From assembly GCA_964592755.1 (NCBI GenBank), contig CAZQFS010000002.1, positions 1 through 64,000 on the forward strand: a stretch of 64,000 nt of DNA. The letters are read 5' to 3'. Below the pieces are notes generated by a model. It was not told the DNA's origin. It did no database searches and was given only the letters and a program-made list of their open reading frames with translations. Shown piece after piece: positions 7,878 to 16,915 of this stretch. A program made the translations under genes and the position numbers. Every line of letters starts with the position of its first letter. Positions within the stretch are counted from its first letter, which is position 1. The stretch is from CAZQFS01 sp964592755. Lineage in GTDB: Bacteria; Hydrothermota; Tepidihabitantia; Tepidihabitantales; Tepidihabitantaceae.

Positions 7878-9599
7878 TTATCCGCCTGCGCCGACCGGAG
7901 TCAAGGAGCGGCGGTAGACGAGGATTTCCGGGCTCGGGAAGTTCCAGTCCTCGGTCGGGAGCTTAGGCCGGAAGCGGAGCGGGCCGAGAAGGAAAGGTTC
8001 ACTGAACCGATGGGCCAGTTTGTACTCCGGATGGCGCTGCACCGCGGCCAGGAAGGTGAGCTTCTGCGCGGCCTGGGCGTCGGTCCGGCCCGACACGGTG
8101 AACTCAGGCTCGGTCAGGATGATGTAGTCCGGGTTCAGGTCCTCGATGCCGCGCGGGTCGTAGTTCACCCCGACGACGTCAAACGAGTCGATGGCGGGCG
8201 TGTACCGGTATGGAAACCAGGTCGGCAGCACGATGCGCTCGGTCGTGATATTCGCCCGGGCCCACAGCTCGACCTGAACGCGCGTGTCGGTGCGGGTCAT
8301 GCGCAGCACTGCGGACAAGGAGAATGCAGCCCAGTACCCCGCGAGCAGGCAGAGCGCGGCGGTACCGAACGCGCCCAGCCGCCTCTTGGGGACACGACCC
8401 AATTTCCCCAGGCGGAAATCGGTCATGTCCCCGGCGAGCGTGCCGGCCAGGGCGAGAAACGCGAAAGGCAGCACGGGCAGGATGTGGCGCAGCATGGTCG
8501 AGGACTTGAGCACCAGCAGCAGGTAGAACGGCAGGATGAACGACAGCAGCAGCAGGTCGGCATTGCGACGACGGACCACGGCGAACACGACCGCCACGCC
8601 GAAGAGGACGGCTCCGAAGATACCCAGCGCGGCCGGCGTGGCGACGAAGAACGGCTCGGTCAGGCTGGGCGGGAAGTTGTTGTAGTAGAAGAGCCCGCGT
8701 GCACCGAAGATGCCGCCAAACCCCTTCTCGTCGCCGGAGAGGAATCGCGGAAGCGACAGCAGGGCATACGGTGTCGTGACCAGGAACGCCGTGTTAGCAA
8801 GGAGCAACCCAACGAGGGCAGTTCGGATTCGGTTCGCCCTCACCCTTGCCCTCTCCCGCTCTCGGGAGAGGGAGGCTTTTCCTCCCTCTCCTCTTTGAGG
8901 AGAGGGATGGGGTGAGGAGTATCCGGTCGAAGTGAAGAGCACATACAGGTACGGCAGGAAGAGCAGGACATTGGTGTACTTGGCACCGATGGCCAGCCCG
9001 ATACTGACCGGCGCAAGAAACCGCCACGTCCGGCGACCGGGTTCAGCCTTCAGTCGGACAATAAGGTACAGTGCCAGCACCATCCAGAACACCGCCGGCG
9101 CATCCGTGACGAAGAAATGAGACTGGTACACGCACGGGTAGTTCACCGCCATCAGCGATGCCGCGATGAGCCCGGCCCTGCTCCTGTACAGCCGGCGGCC
9201 GATGAGAAAGACCAGCAGGACCGCAAGCACCGACTGCATCACCACCAGCACCCGTCCTACCAGAAAAGCCCGGGTGTAGGTTCGGGCCGACATCGCCGTG
9301 GGCTTGAACGGACTGTCGTCGGTCACGGGCAGGGACAGCCCGAGGCCCGCGATGTTGGCCTTGACGAGCGCGGCCAGCAAAGTGTAGTAATGCAGGCTCG
9401 GATTGATGTAGTAGTGCGGGTCCAGGTCCAGCCGGGCCGGGTCCATCTGGTAAAGCAGGCCGAGCGCGAACCGCTCGTCCTGGAAGTAGTTCCGGAAGTG
9501 CGGTGCGCGCGGCACGCCCCAGTTGATGCCGACGAGCCGCAAGGCCAGAGCGCCGGCCAGAACCAGGCCGAGCAGAAGATAGACACCACGCCGGGGCAT
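7878..9599 (-). CDS. Membrane glycosyltransferase of the PMT/ArnT (GT39/GT83-like) type
   Basis: The 573-residue protein has about ten hydrophobic segments beginning at MPRRGVYLLLGLVLAG and an early acidic pair in YFQDERF (about 41-47) where this superfamily keeps its catalytic Asp/Glu in the first periplasmic loop. A pattern of alternating membrane helices follows, and a soluble C-terminal part ends with GPLRFRPK. Such enzymes transfer a sugar from a polyprenyl-phosphate donor to protein or lipid outside the inner membrane. The ATG at 9599 is chosen because a promoter ends 7 nt before it. Codons for about residues 228-254 (8837-8917) are a double-hairpin repeat inserted in frame, encoding a low-complexity Ser/Pro/Arg/Glu stretch between two membrane segments. 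The gene precedes the C25 peptidase gene. Confidence 0.8.
   Translation of the reverse strand: MPRRGVYLLLGLVLAGALALRLVGINWGVPRAPHFRNYFQDERFALGLLYQMDPARLDLDPHYYINPSLHYYTLLAALVKANIAGLGLSLPVTDDSPFKPTAMSARTYTRAFLVGRVLVVMQSVLAVLLVFLIGRRLYRSRAGLIAASLMAVNYPCVYQSHFFVTDAPAVFWMVLALYLIVRLKAEPGRRTWRFLAPVSIGLAIGAKYTNVLLFLPYLYVLFTSTGYSSPHPSPQRGEGGKASLSRERERARVRANRIRTALVGLLLANTAFLVTTPYALLSLPRFLSGDEKGFGGIFGARGLFYYNNFPPSLTEPFFVATPAALGIFGAVLFGVAVVFAVVRRRNADLLLLSFILPFYLLLVLKSSTMLRHILPVLPFAFLALAGTLAGDMTDFRLGKLGRVPKRRLGAFGTAALCLLAGYWAAFSLSAVLRMTRTDTRVQVELWARANITTERIVLPTWFPYRYTPAIDSFDVVGVNYDPRGIEDLNPDYIILTEPEFTVSGRTDAQAAQKLTFLAAVQRHPEYKLAHRFSEPFLLGPLRFRPKLPTEDWNFPSPEILVYRRSLTPVGAGG
8837..8917. repeat. Double-hairpin palindromic repeat inside the glycosyltransferase gene
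   Basis: The 81-nt element starts CCCTCACCC and ends GGGGTGAGG. Inside are two hairpins: a 10-bp stem (CCCTCTCCCG/CGGGAGAGGG, about 8849-8872) and a second stem of 9-10 bp (CCCTCTCCTC/GAGGAGAGGG type, about 8884-8905). Its length is exactly 27 codons, so the host frame stays open. It resembles the widespread CCCTCACCC...GGGAGAGGG class of bacterial interspersed palindromes. There is no second copy in the window. Confidence 0.7.
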
Positions 9600-9606
9600 C
9601 GAGGAC

Positions 9607-9634
9607 AAGATACCCTGCCCCGGCCCGAGGTCAA
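9607..9634 (-). promoter_or_regulatory. Promoter of the glycosyltransferase gene, near-leaderless
   Basis: On the minus strand TTGACC (9634-9629), a 16-nt spacer and TATCTT (9612-9607) form a promoter. The predicted start is about 9600, one nt before the ATG at 9599. No Shine-Dalgarno sequence precedes that ATG. Confidence 0.5.
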
Positions 9635-10195
9635 ACGAGACACGTTGCGGATTGCAGCACAGGAGCGAACCATGGATATGAAAGGACCAAAGGCTCAAGG
9701 GCCGAAAGGGAAGCGGGTTAAGGAGCTGGCCGAGCACCAGCGTACGCGGGAATTGGCGAAAGAGATGCGTGCGCTGACGCGGCTGCCGAGGTCGAGGAAC
9801 GCATCCGGGCCCTGTGCCGCCCTGCAGGCCAGCACCCGCAACGGTCCGCCCGATGAGACGCAGCCGGTTCGACCTTTGAGCAGAAGTCGAGGATGCTGAT
9901 GCGCAGGGGGACGCAGGGCTTTCCGGCGACCTGGGCCGGCTGCTGCAGCAGTCCTGGATATGGTTTCTCGACCGGAACTCCCCGGGGGTCTGGTGCGCAT
10001 CCGCGCTGTCGAGCGGAGAACGGGAGGAGAAGATGGCCGCGGTGCTCTCCCGGCGGGAGAAGTCGGTCATCCACGGCAGCCGGGGCCAGGATATGCCGCG
10101 CGCGTCTCTGTCCAATACCAGCACCGTCAGTTGCAGTTGCTCGTCGAGTCTCAACGTGGCCCGGTCTACGGTCGCGGAGACGCGCAGCCCGGGTA
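9635..10195. other. Intergenic region with a low-complexity open frame
   Basis: This 560-nt stretch between the glycosyltransferase and the TolC-like gene has no gene I recognise. On the plus strand an ATG at 9672, with AGGAG 6 nt upstream, opens a 75-codon frame to 9899. Its first half (MDMKGPKAQGPKGKR...) comes from purine-rich DNA made of variants of AAGGGCC/AAGGACC, about 9680-9720. This looks like degenerate simple repeat rather than a conserved protein. The rest shows neither a conserved frame nor a clear hairpin. Confidence 0.3.
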
Positions 10196-11509
10196 CTAGT
10201 CGTGGGCAGTTGCGCCCAGCAGGTAGGTGATGCGCGCGGCTTGAATGTAGGTGTCGGTTGCGGCGCTGACCAGCGCGGCCTCGGCCGACACCAGGTCGGC
10301 CTCGACCTGGGAATAGTCGACCTGGGAAATCGCGCCGAGTTTGAGCTGCTCCGACGCCAGCTCGTGCAACTGCCGGTTCAGCTCCAGGTTGGCCTGGGAC
10401 TGGCGGAACGCGGCGCGCGCCTCTTCGTAGCCGTTGACCGCGTCTACCGCAGTCGCGGAGACCAGGAGTGACGTGGCCCGGGCCGCGATATACGCCCGGC
10501 GCGACTCGTTCCCGGCATCAACCACGTTGAGCACGTACGACTTCAGGTCGAGCAGGGGCAGGCTGGCGCGCAGGCCGTAGCTCGGCTCGGCCGCGTCGGG
10601 CCAGTCGCTTGCCACCGACTCGAACGAACTGCCGCGCTTGCCCGCGCTCCAGTACAGGCTGACTTCGGGCAGGACGCTGCCGATAGCCGCGGCCTGGTTG
10701 ACTCGGGCGATGGTCCTGGACTGCGTCGCCATCCTCACGCCGGGGTTGCGGCGCTCGATCTCCTGCACCAGCGTCTCCGGTGACTCAAGGCCCGAGTCCG
10801 GCGGCGCGTTCAGCGACTCGGCCGGGACCACGGTCGTGCCCCGTCCGAGGCCCGCGGTCGCGTTGAAGCTGACTGCGGCTTTCGCCAGGCTCCGTTCCGC
10901 CTGCAGCACGCCGAGCCGCGCCTGCGACTCCTGCACCTGCGCGCGCAGCAGGTCCACGTTCGACACCATGCCGAGTCGGCGCTTCTCCTGCACGAGGTTC
11001 AGGTTGGCCCGGGCCCGGGCCAGTGAAGCCTCGGCCACGTCACGCAGGCGCGTCGCCTTGAGCAGGCTGAGATAGTCGACGGTTACGTCATAGACCAGCT
11101 TCGCGAGCTTGTCCTGGGCACTGGCTCGGTTGTAGCAGAAGCGCGCGGCCGAGGTCACGAGTCCGGCAAAGGCCGCAGGGTCGAACACCACCTGGCTCAG
11201 GGTGAGCTTCGCTTCCCATTCCCCGCGCGCGGCCGAGGAATCCGGTTCGGACAGGCTCCGGCTGTACGACACCGAACCCGAAGCCGACGGTAGCAGGTTG
11301 TTGATGCCTTTGGCCAGGGCCACGGCGCCCTCGGTGCGGGTCACACCGACCAGGGCGGCGTCAGGGCTCTGGTGTGTAGCAACGCGGACCGCTTCCGCCA
11401 GACTGAGACGAAGGGTGTCAAGAGGCGTGGCCGTGCAGTACGCCGCCGTGGAGAGAAGCAGCAATACCAGCAGTCGGACTGCCGGATGACGTCTCTTGTG
11501 TTGTGCCAT
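10196..11509 (-). CDS. TolC-family outer-membrane efflux protein
   Basis: The 437-residue protein has a signal peptide (about 1-28) and the two-fold repeat of long Ala/Gln/Leu-rich helices typical of outer-membrane efflux proteins. The LSLAEAVRVA opening (about 35-44) is the usual first helix of the family, and heptad-rich helices with NLxLVQEKRRLG and LHELASEQLKLGAISQVDY mark the turns at about 170 and 390. It would form the outer-membrane channel for the MacA/MacB-like exporter encoded divergently from 11581. The ATG at 11509 is kept because the leader peptide begins there. The two start regions share an inverted repeat (11519-11574), which suggests coordinate control. Confidence 0.8.
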   Translation of the reverse strand: MAQHKRRHPAVRLLVLLLLSTAAYCTATPLDTLRLSLAEAVRVATHQSPDAALVGVTRTEGAVALAKGINNLLPSASGSVSYSRSLSEPDSSAARGEWEAKLTLSQVVFDPAAFAGLVTSAARFCYNRASAQDKLAKLVYDVTVDYLSLLKATRLRDVAEASLARARANLNLVQEKRRLGMVSNVDLLRAQVQESQARLGVLQAERSLAKAAVSFNATAGLGRGTTVVPAESLNAPPDSGLESPETLVQEIERRNPGVRMATQSRTIARVNQAAAIGSVLPEVSLYWSAGKRGSSFESVASDWPDAAEPSYGLRASLPLLDLKSYVLNVVDAGNESRRAYIAARATSLLVSATAVDAVNGYEEARAAFRQSQANLELNRQLHELASEQLKLGAISQVDYSQVEADLVSAEAALVSAATDTYIQAARITYLLGATAHD

Positions 11510-11518
11510 GATTGACTC

Positions 11519-11574
11519 TTAGACACCCGGCGTGGCCGATTACTGCGCAGGAAAGCCGGGCCGGTCGTGTCTAA
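11519..11574. promoter_or_regulatory. Inverted repeat in the divergent tolC/macA control region
   Basis: TTAGACAC (11519-11526) and GTGTCTAA (11567-11574) are perfect inverted copies 40 nt apart. Each GTGTCTAA reads towards a start codon: 9 nt before the minus-strand ATG at 11509 and 6 nt before the plus-strand ATG at 11581. They may be two halves of an operator or two symmetric core promoter elements. Confidence 0.4.
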
Positions 11575-11580
11575 ACGGTC

Positions 11581-12462
11581 ATGAACTCCAGTGAAAACCG
11601 ACGCGGGAAGTTGTGGTGGCGGTTCACTCCGCTCGTGGCCGGTTTGCCAGGCGTTGCTGCATTCGTCGGGTGCGCCACCCTGCAGCTCGTCAGCGACTGG
11701 GCGACCCGGCCCGTGACCACGGATGGTGAGTCCACCGACTGGGTGATTACCTCGGGCAGCACCATCACCGAAGAAGGGTTACAGGTGACGGCGAGTAACG
11801 ACTCTGCGAACCTGCACCTGATGGTCCGGTTCCGCGCCAACAACGACAAGTGGCCCCGGCCCTGCGCGATGACCGGTCTTGTGGTCTGGCTCAACCCGTC
11901 CGGCAAGAAGAGCACCGACTACGGTATCCGCTTCGCGGCCGGGCCGTCGCCAGAAGATCTTCCCCGGCCGGGCATGATGTCGGGCACGGGCGACAGCGTG
12001 GAGCCGCGTCGCGGCGCACCTCGCCCCGCGCTCGATGGGCAACTGACACTCATAGACAAGAAGGCCGACGCCACGAGTTTCCTGCCCGCGGACGGGTCGC
12101 GGGGCCCGAGCGCGGGCTTTGTTTGTCAGTCCGGCGTGTGCACCTATGAACTGAACCTGCCGCTCAAGCCGGCCCAGGCAGGCAGCTTCGGTATCAACGC
12201 GAAACCGGGCAGCGTCGTGATGGTCGGCCTGGCCGCCGGCCCGAGCAAGGAAGAACGCGACAAGATGCGCGAGCAGCGGCCCGAAGGCGGGATGGGCGGC
12301 CCGCCCGAACAAAGCATGGGCGGAGGACCACCTGGTGGCGGCATGCGCAGAGGTCCGCGCGGCGGCCCACCCGGCGGGCAGCGCCCGGGTATGCAGCAGA
12401 ACCCTGAGCTCTGGTTCAAGGTGAAGCTGGCGACCGCGGGTACGGATAAGACCGGAGGATGA
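11581..12462 (+). CDS. Putative lipoprotein with Gly/Pro/Met-rich tail, exporter-linked
   Basis: The 293-residue protein has an N-terminal hydrophobic segment ending in a possible lipobox (AAFVGC, Cys about 31). A beta-rich domain follows (about 35-190), in which DGESTDW, SANLHLMVRF and TGLVVWLNPSG recall DOMON/CBM9-like sandwiches that start by measuring a target against zero. The last 60 residues are rich in Gly, Pro, Met and Arg (GGMGGPPEQS, GGGMRRGPRG). The function is unknown. The stop is 1 nt before the MacA-like GTG and the gene opens the exporter operon, so it is probably a substrate-binding or accessory lipoprotein of that system. The ATG at 11581 has no clear ribosome-binding site. 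Confidence 0.55.
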   Translation: MNSSENRRGKLWWRFTPLVAGLPGVAAFVGCATLQLVSDWATRPVTTDGESTDWVITSGSTITEEGLQVTASNDSANLHLMVRFRANNDKWPRPCAMTGLVVWLNPSGKKSTDYGIRFAAGPSPEDLPRPGMMSGTGDSVEPRRGAPRPALDGQLTLIDKKADATSFLPADGSRGPSAGFVCQSGVCTYELNLPLKPAQAGSFGINAKPGSVVMVGLAAGPSKEERDKMREQRPEGGMGGPPEQSMGGGPPGGGMRRGPRGGPPGGQRPGMQQNPELWFKVKLATAGTDKTGG

Positions 12463-12463
12463 T

Positions 12464-13738
12464 GTGAGGTTACTGGCACGTTGGCCAGGCGCAGGGCTTG
12501 CACTGGTTACGGCAGGGCTGTTCCTGGTTGCCGGCTGCCGCCGCAGCAAAGCCGCGAAGTACGAGTTCGGAGAAGTCACGCGGGCCGACATTGAGAACGT
12601 GGTGTCGAGCACCGGCCAGATGGAGCCGGTCGGCACCGTGGAAATCGGTACCCAGGTATCAGGCATCGTGGACCGCGTGCTGGTTGACTACAACAGCCAG
12701 GTGAAGAAGGGACAACTGCTGGCCGTGCTCGACACGGTCACGCTCGCGGCCCAGGTGCGTGACGCTGAGGCTGGCCTGGCGCGGGCCGACGCGCAGATGG
12801 CCAAGGCGCAGACCGACCTGTCCCGAACCCAGGAGCTGTTCGCCAAGGGGCTCTCATCGGAGCAGGATATGGAGGCAGCCAAAGTCGCGGCGGCCACGGC
12901 CCGGGCCGCGCTGCAGTCTGCACAGTCAACACTGGACCGGGCGCGAGCTAACCTGACCTATGCCTTCATCCGCTCGCCCATTGACGGCACGGTCATCGCC
13001 CGCAACGTCGAGCCGGGTCAGACCGTAGCCGCGAGCTTGTCGGCCCCGACCGTCTTCATCGTTGCCGAGGACCTGGCCCGGATGCGCATTCTCGCCCAGG
13101 TCGACGAAAGCGATATCGGCTCCATCGACTCCGGCCTGCCGGCGAAGTTCACGGTGCAGGCATTTCCGGATGTCGAGTTCACCGGCACCGCGACCCAGGT
13201 GCGGCTCCAGCCGACCACTTCGTCCGGGGTCGTGACCTACACGGTCGTGGTCGACGCCGAGAACCGGGACAACAAGCTGCTCCCGGGTATGACCGCAACC
13301 GTCGACTTCTACGTGCAGCAGCGGGAGAACGTCCTGACCGTGCCGAGCTCGGCGCTCAAGTTCCGGCCGACCGACGAGATGCTCAAGCAGGTCCGCAGGC
13401 CCGGAGGCGATTCGCTGACCCCGCACCGTCCTCGCGGCTTCGGTGCGCCCGACTCGTCCCGCCGCCGGCACGCAGGGGGCGACTCGCTTGGACGGCCCGC
13501 GCTGCCGGACAGCGTGTCGCAACTCTGGTGCGTCGGCGCGAACGGCAGACCCGAGCTGGTACTGGTGCGCACCGGTGTAAGCGACGGCAGCCGCACCGAA
13601 GTGACTCCGCTGCGCGGCGAACTGGCCGAAGGCACCAAAGTCTACACCCGCTCCAGCGGCACCAGGTCATCGAGTTCCTCGAACCGACGCGAAGGCCCCC
13701 CCGGCGGCATGTTCGGCATGCCGCCACCTGGCAGATGA
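12464..13738 (+). CDS. MacA-like periplasmic adaptor of an ABC exporter
   Basis: The 424-residue lipoprotein (lipobox FLVAGC, Cys about 25) has the standard adaptor layout. A first beta strand block (EPVGTVEIGTQVSG), a lipoyl half (VLVDYNSQVKKGQLLAVLD), an alpha hairpin of Ala/Gln/Arg-rich helices (about 95-160), the second lipoyl half (FIRSPIDGTVIARNVEPGQ), a beta-barrel and a membrane-proximal domain follow in order. A Pro/Arg/Gly-rich insert (about 308-345) and a GGMFGMPPPG tail are unusual. It would couple the MacB-like permease to the TolC-like channel. The GTG at 12464 has GGAGG about 6 nt upstream, starts 1 nt after the previous stop and overlaps the next gene by ATGA. Confidence 0.85.
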   Translation: MRLLARWPGAGLALVTAGLFLVAGCRRSKAAKYEFGEVTRADIENVVSSTGQMEPVGTVEIGTQVSGIVDRVLVDYNSQVKKGQLLAVLDTVTLAAQVRDAEAGLARADAQMAKAQTDLSRTQELFAKGLSSEQDMEAAKVAAATARAALQSAQSTLDRARANLTYAFIRSPIDGTVIARNVEPGQTVAASLSAPTVFIVAEDLARMRILAQVDESDIGSIDSGLPAKFTVQAFPDVEFTGTATQVRLQPTTSSGVVTYTVVVDAENRDNKLLPGMTATVDFYVQQRENVLTVPSSALKFRPTDEMLKQVRRPGGDSLTPHRPRGFGAPDSSRRRHAGGDSLGRPALPDSVSQLWCVGANGRPELVLVRTGVSDGSRTEVTPLRGELAEGTKVYTRSSGTRSSSSSNRREGPPGGMFGMPPPGR

Positions 13739-14502
13739 CATCGGTCATCGAGACCCGGAATCTGGGCCGCCGTTACGCGCTCGACGGCCTGGAAGTTCTG
13801 GCCCTGCGTGGGGTAGACATCGTGGTTTGGCCCGGCGAGTTCCTCGCCGTCATGGGCGCGTCCGGCTCGGGCAAGTCCACGCTGCTGAACCTGCTCGGCT
13901 GCCTGGACCGGCCCACCTCGGGCACCTACCTGCTCGACGGCGTGGAGACCAGTGGCCTCTCCCCGACCAGCTACGCCGACATCCGCAGCCGCAAGATTGG
14001 ATTCGTGTTCCAGGGCTACAACCTCATTCCCCGTACCTCGGCGCTGGAGAACGTCGAACTGCCCTTGCTCTACGACCGGTCCGGTCGGTTCCATGACGCC
14101 CGCGCCCGCGCCGAGAAGGCGCTGGCCCGGGTCGGGCTTTCCGACCGGATGCACCACCTGCCCAACCAGCTCTCGGGCGGGCAGCAGCAGCGGGTCGCCA
14201 TCGCCCGGTCCTTGGTCAACGAGCCGGCCCTGCTGCTGGCAGACGAACCGACCGGCAACCTCGACTCGCGCACCTCGGTCGACGTGATGGCGGTCTTCCA
14301 GGGGCTCAACGACTCAGGGATAACCATCGTCATGGTCACGCACGAACCGGACATCGCGCGGTATGCGAAACGGGTCGTGCTCATGCGCGACGGCCGGATT
14401 ACCCGCGACTACTCGGTCGAGAAGCGCGGCCGAGCGTCCGAGGACCTGGCATCGACGCCGGCCGAGCAGCCGGCCGAAGCGCTGGAGAAAGTGGGACAGT
14501 GA
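13735..14502 (+). CDS. MacB/LolD-type ABC transporter ATP-binding protein
   Basis: The 255-residue ATPase has Walker A (GASGSGKST, about 40-48), a Q-loop (FVFQGYNL), the ABC signature (LSGGQQQR), Walker B (LLLADEPTGNLDS) and the H-loop (VTHEPD). The LADEPTGNLDSRT wording is typical of the MacB/LolD/FtsE group. The ATG at 13735 overlaps the adaptor stop as ATGA. About 30 polar residues follow the core. It should power the permease encoded next, to export a peptide, lipid or drug through the adaptor and TolC-like channel. Confidence 0.9.
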   Translation: MTSVIETRNLGRRYALDGLEVLALRGVDIVVWPGEFLAVMGASGSGKSTLLNLLGCLDRPTSGTYLLDGVETSGLSPTSYADIRSRKIGFVFQGYNLIPRTSALENVELPLLYDRSGRFHDARARAEKALARVGLSDRMHHLPNQLSGGQQQRVAIARSLVNEPALLLADEPTGNLDSRTSVDVMAVFQGLNDSGITIVMVTHEPDIARYAKRVVLMRDGRITRDYSVEKRGRASEDLASTPAEQPAEALEKVGQ

Positions 14503-14503
14503 C

Positions 14504-15718
<1,215 letters not shown>

Positions 15719-15804
15719 CGCGGGCCGGTCGGCGGCACGGCGACGAGGGTGCTGAAATACTCTCTTGGTCTGTCGGGCTGTTCGGCTGGTGGGTTCGTTT
15801 CGCC

Positions 15805-15833
15805 TTGACAAACCTCGGGGCGGGAACTAGAGT
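15805..15833 (+). promoter_or_regulatory. Promoter at the head of the accessory island
   Basis: TTGACA (15805-15810), a 17-nt spacer and TAGAGT (15828-15833) predict a start at about 15840, which is also an ATG that opens only 17 codons. The 327-nt gap 15719-16045 otherwise holds only the small frame at 15883-16014. Confidence 0.5.
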
Positions 15834-15882
15834 CCAAAGATGCATATCGTCTGTCATTCAGACCGACCTCTTCGGCGAAGAT

Positions 15883-16014
15883 ATGGTCTGTGACTTTCCC
15901 GAGGGAATGCCGGTCGCTTCCCCGAAGTCCATCCCCAGTCCAAGTCGTCCAGAAGAGCAGCGCATCCTCAGCCTGACGGCCGAAATCAAGGCCGACCTGG
16001 GAAAGAAACCATGA
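15883..16014 (+). CDS. Small open frame of unknown function, possibly a gene remnant
   Basis: From ATG 15883 a 43-codon frame runs to the TGA at 16014. The frame is open upstream to 15805, which lies over the -35 box, so any longer form cannot be transcribed from the promoter seen. The product (MVCDFPEGMPVASPKS...) is soluble and ends in a charged helix (RPEEQRILSLTAEIKADLG). I do not recognise it. It may be the tail of a deleted gene in the island or a small regulator. No ribosome-binding site is evident. Confidence 0.25.
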   Translation: MVCDFPEGMPVASPKSIPSPSRPEEQRILSLTAEIKADLGKKP

Positions 16015-16045
16015 CACTTCCGTCCTCTCAGCTCCGCGGAGCGGC

Positions 16046-16915
16046 ATGATGTTCCGCGACAGCTTCCCGCCGCCGGACGACCACATCATCCGAATTGACG
16101 TCCGGCCAGCCACCGAGGCCGACTTCGACCGGATGATTCACCGTTTGCTGTTCGCCAACTGGAACGCACCCGACTCGCCCATCCACCTGGCCGACGACCT
16201 TTCGCTCGACGACGTGAAAGACGTGCTCTTCTTCGACCAGGCGCGTCAGTTCCTCCGCCTGATGGTCGAGAACAAAGGCGCTCCGCTCACTGCGACCGGC
16301 AACTTGAACCGTGCCTATGTGGCGCAGATGATAGAGAAGTTGAACTGGCTCAGGCACTACGCGAAGCCGCTGCTCGAAGGCGGACTGTGCAAGGTCATCA
16401 ACGAAGGCGACGTCAGGCCGCTCGGTGTGCTGCACGGCGTCTGTGAGTACGGCAAGCTCATCCACAAGCGAAGGAACCGGGTATTCGTCACCAGTAAGGG
16501 CCGGAATCTCCTTGCTGATGACAAGGCCGGCCAGCTTTACCGGCAGTTGTTCTACACGATGTTCCGCGACTTCGGCCTGGGCTATCTATCGCCGTTTCAG
16601 GAGACGCCGTTTGTCCAAGGCTCGGCGGCTGTCATCCTCTGGCGACTCCAAATGGTGACCCACGACTGGTTTCCCCTCAAGCAGTTGCCGAGGGAGGTGT
16701 TCCTGACGCAAGTCAGCGAGCAGGTCCGCGCCGCGTCGATATGGCCCGAAGTCGAGCAAGACGTGCTCCGCAGCGAAGTCCTCCGGCCGCTCCTCTGGTT
16801 CGGCCTGCTCGAATGCGACCACACCGACGACGAGTATCACGGCCGGGACGTCGTTCTCAAGTACCGCAAGACCCCGCGCTTCGACCGCTTCCTCAGCTTC
16901 ATCTACACCCCATGA
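16046..16915 (+). CDS. Island protein, possible winged-helix half of a pRiA4b ORF-3-like protein
   Basis: The 289-residue soluble protein begins MMFRDSFPPPDDHIIRIDV. It has a segment LTATGNLNRAYVAQMIEKL (about 93-111) followed by a winged-helix-like block ending KRRNRVFVTSKGRNLL, and an all-helical C-terminal part. The LTxxGNL...LTxxG layout recalls the C-terminal region of long pRiA4b ORF-3 (IS1096 TnpR-like) proteins, and a short member of that family is encoded at 18196. This relation is a guess from memory. The gene overlaps hsdS by ATGA, so the two are probably translated together. GGAG lies about 5 nt before the first ATG. Confidence 0.5.
   Translation: MMFRDSFPPPDDHIIRIDVRPATEADFDRMIHRLLFANWNAPDSPIHLADDLSLDDVKDVLFFDQARQFLRLMVENKGAPLTATGNLNRAYVAQMIEKLNWLRHYAKPLLEGGLCKVINEGDVRPLGVLHGVCEYGKLIHKRRNRVFVTSKGRNLLADDKAGQLYRQLFYTMFRDFGLGYLSPFQETPFVQGSAAVILWRLQMVTHDWFPLKQLPREVFLTQVSEQVRAASIWPEVEQDVLRSEVLRPLLWFGLLECDHTDDEYHGRDVVLKYRKTPRFDRFLSFIYTP

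Noticed and set aside
6495..8915. Plus-strand open frame of over 800 codons opposite the C25 peptidase and glycosyltransferase genes
   Set aside because: It is rich in Arg, His, Gly and Val, has no domain and lies antisense to two well-supported genes. GC-rich coding DNA often leaves the opposite strand open.
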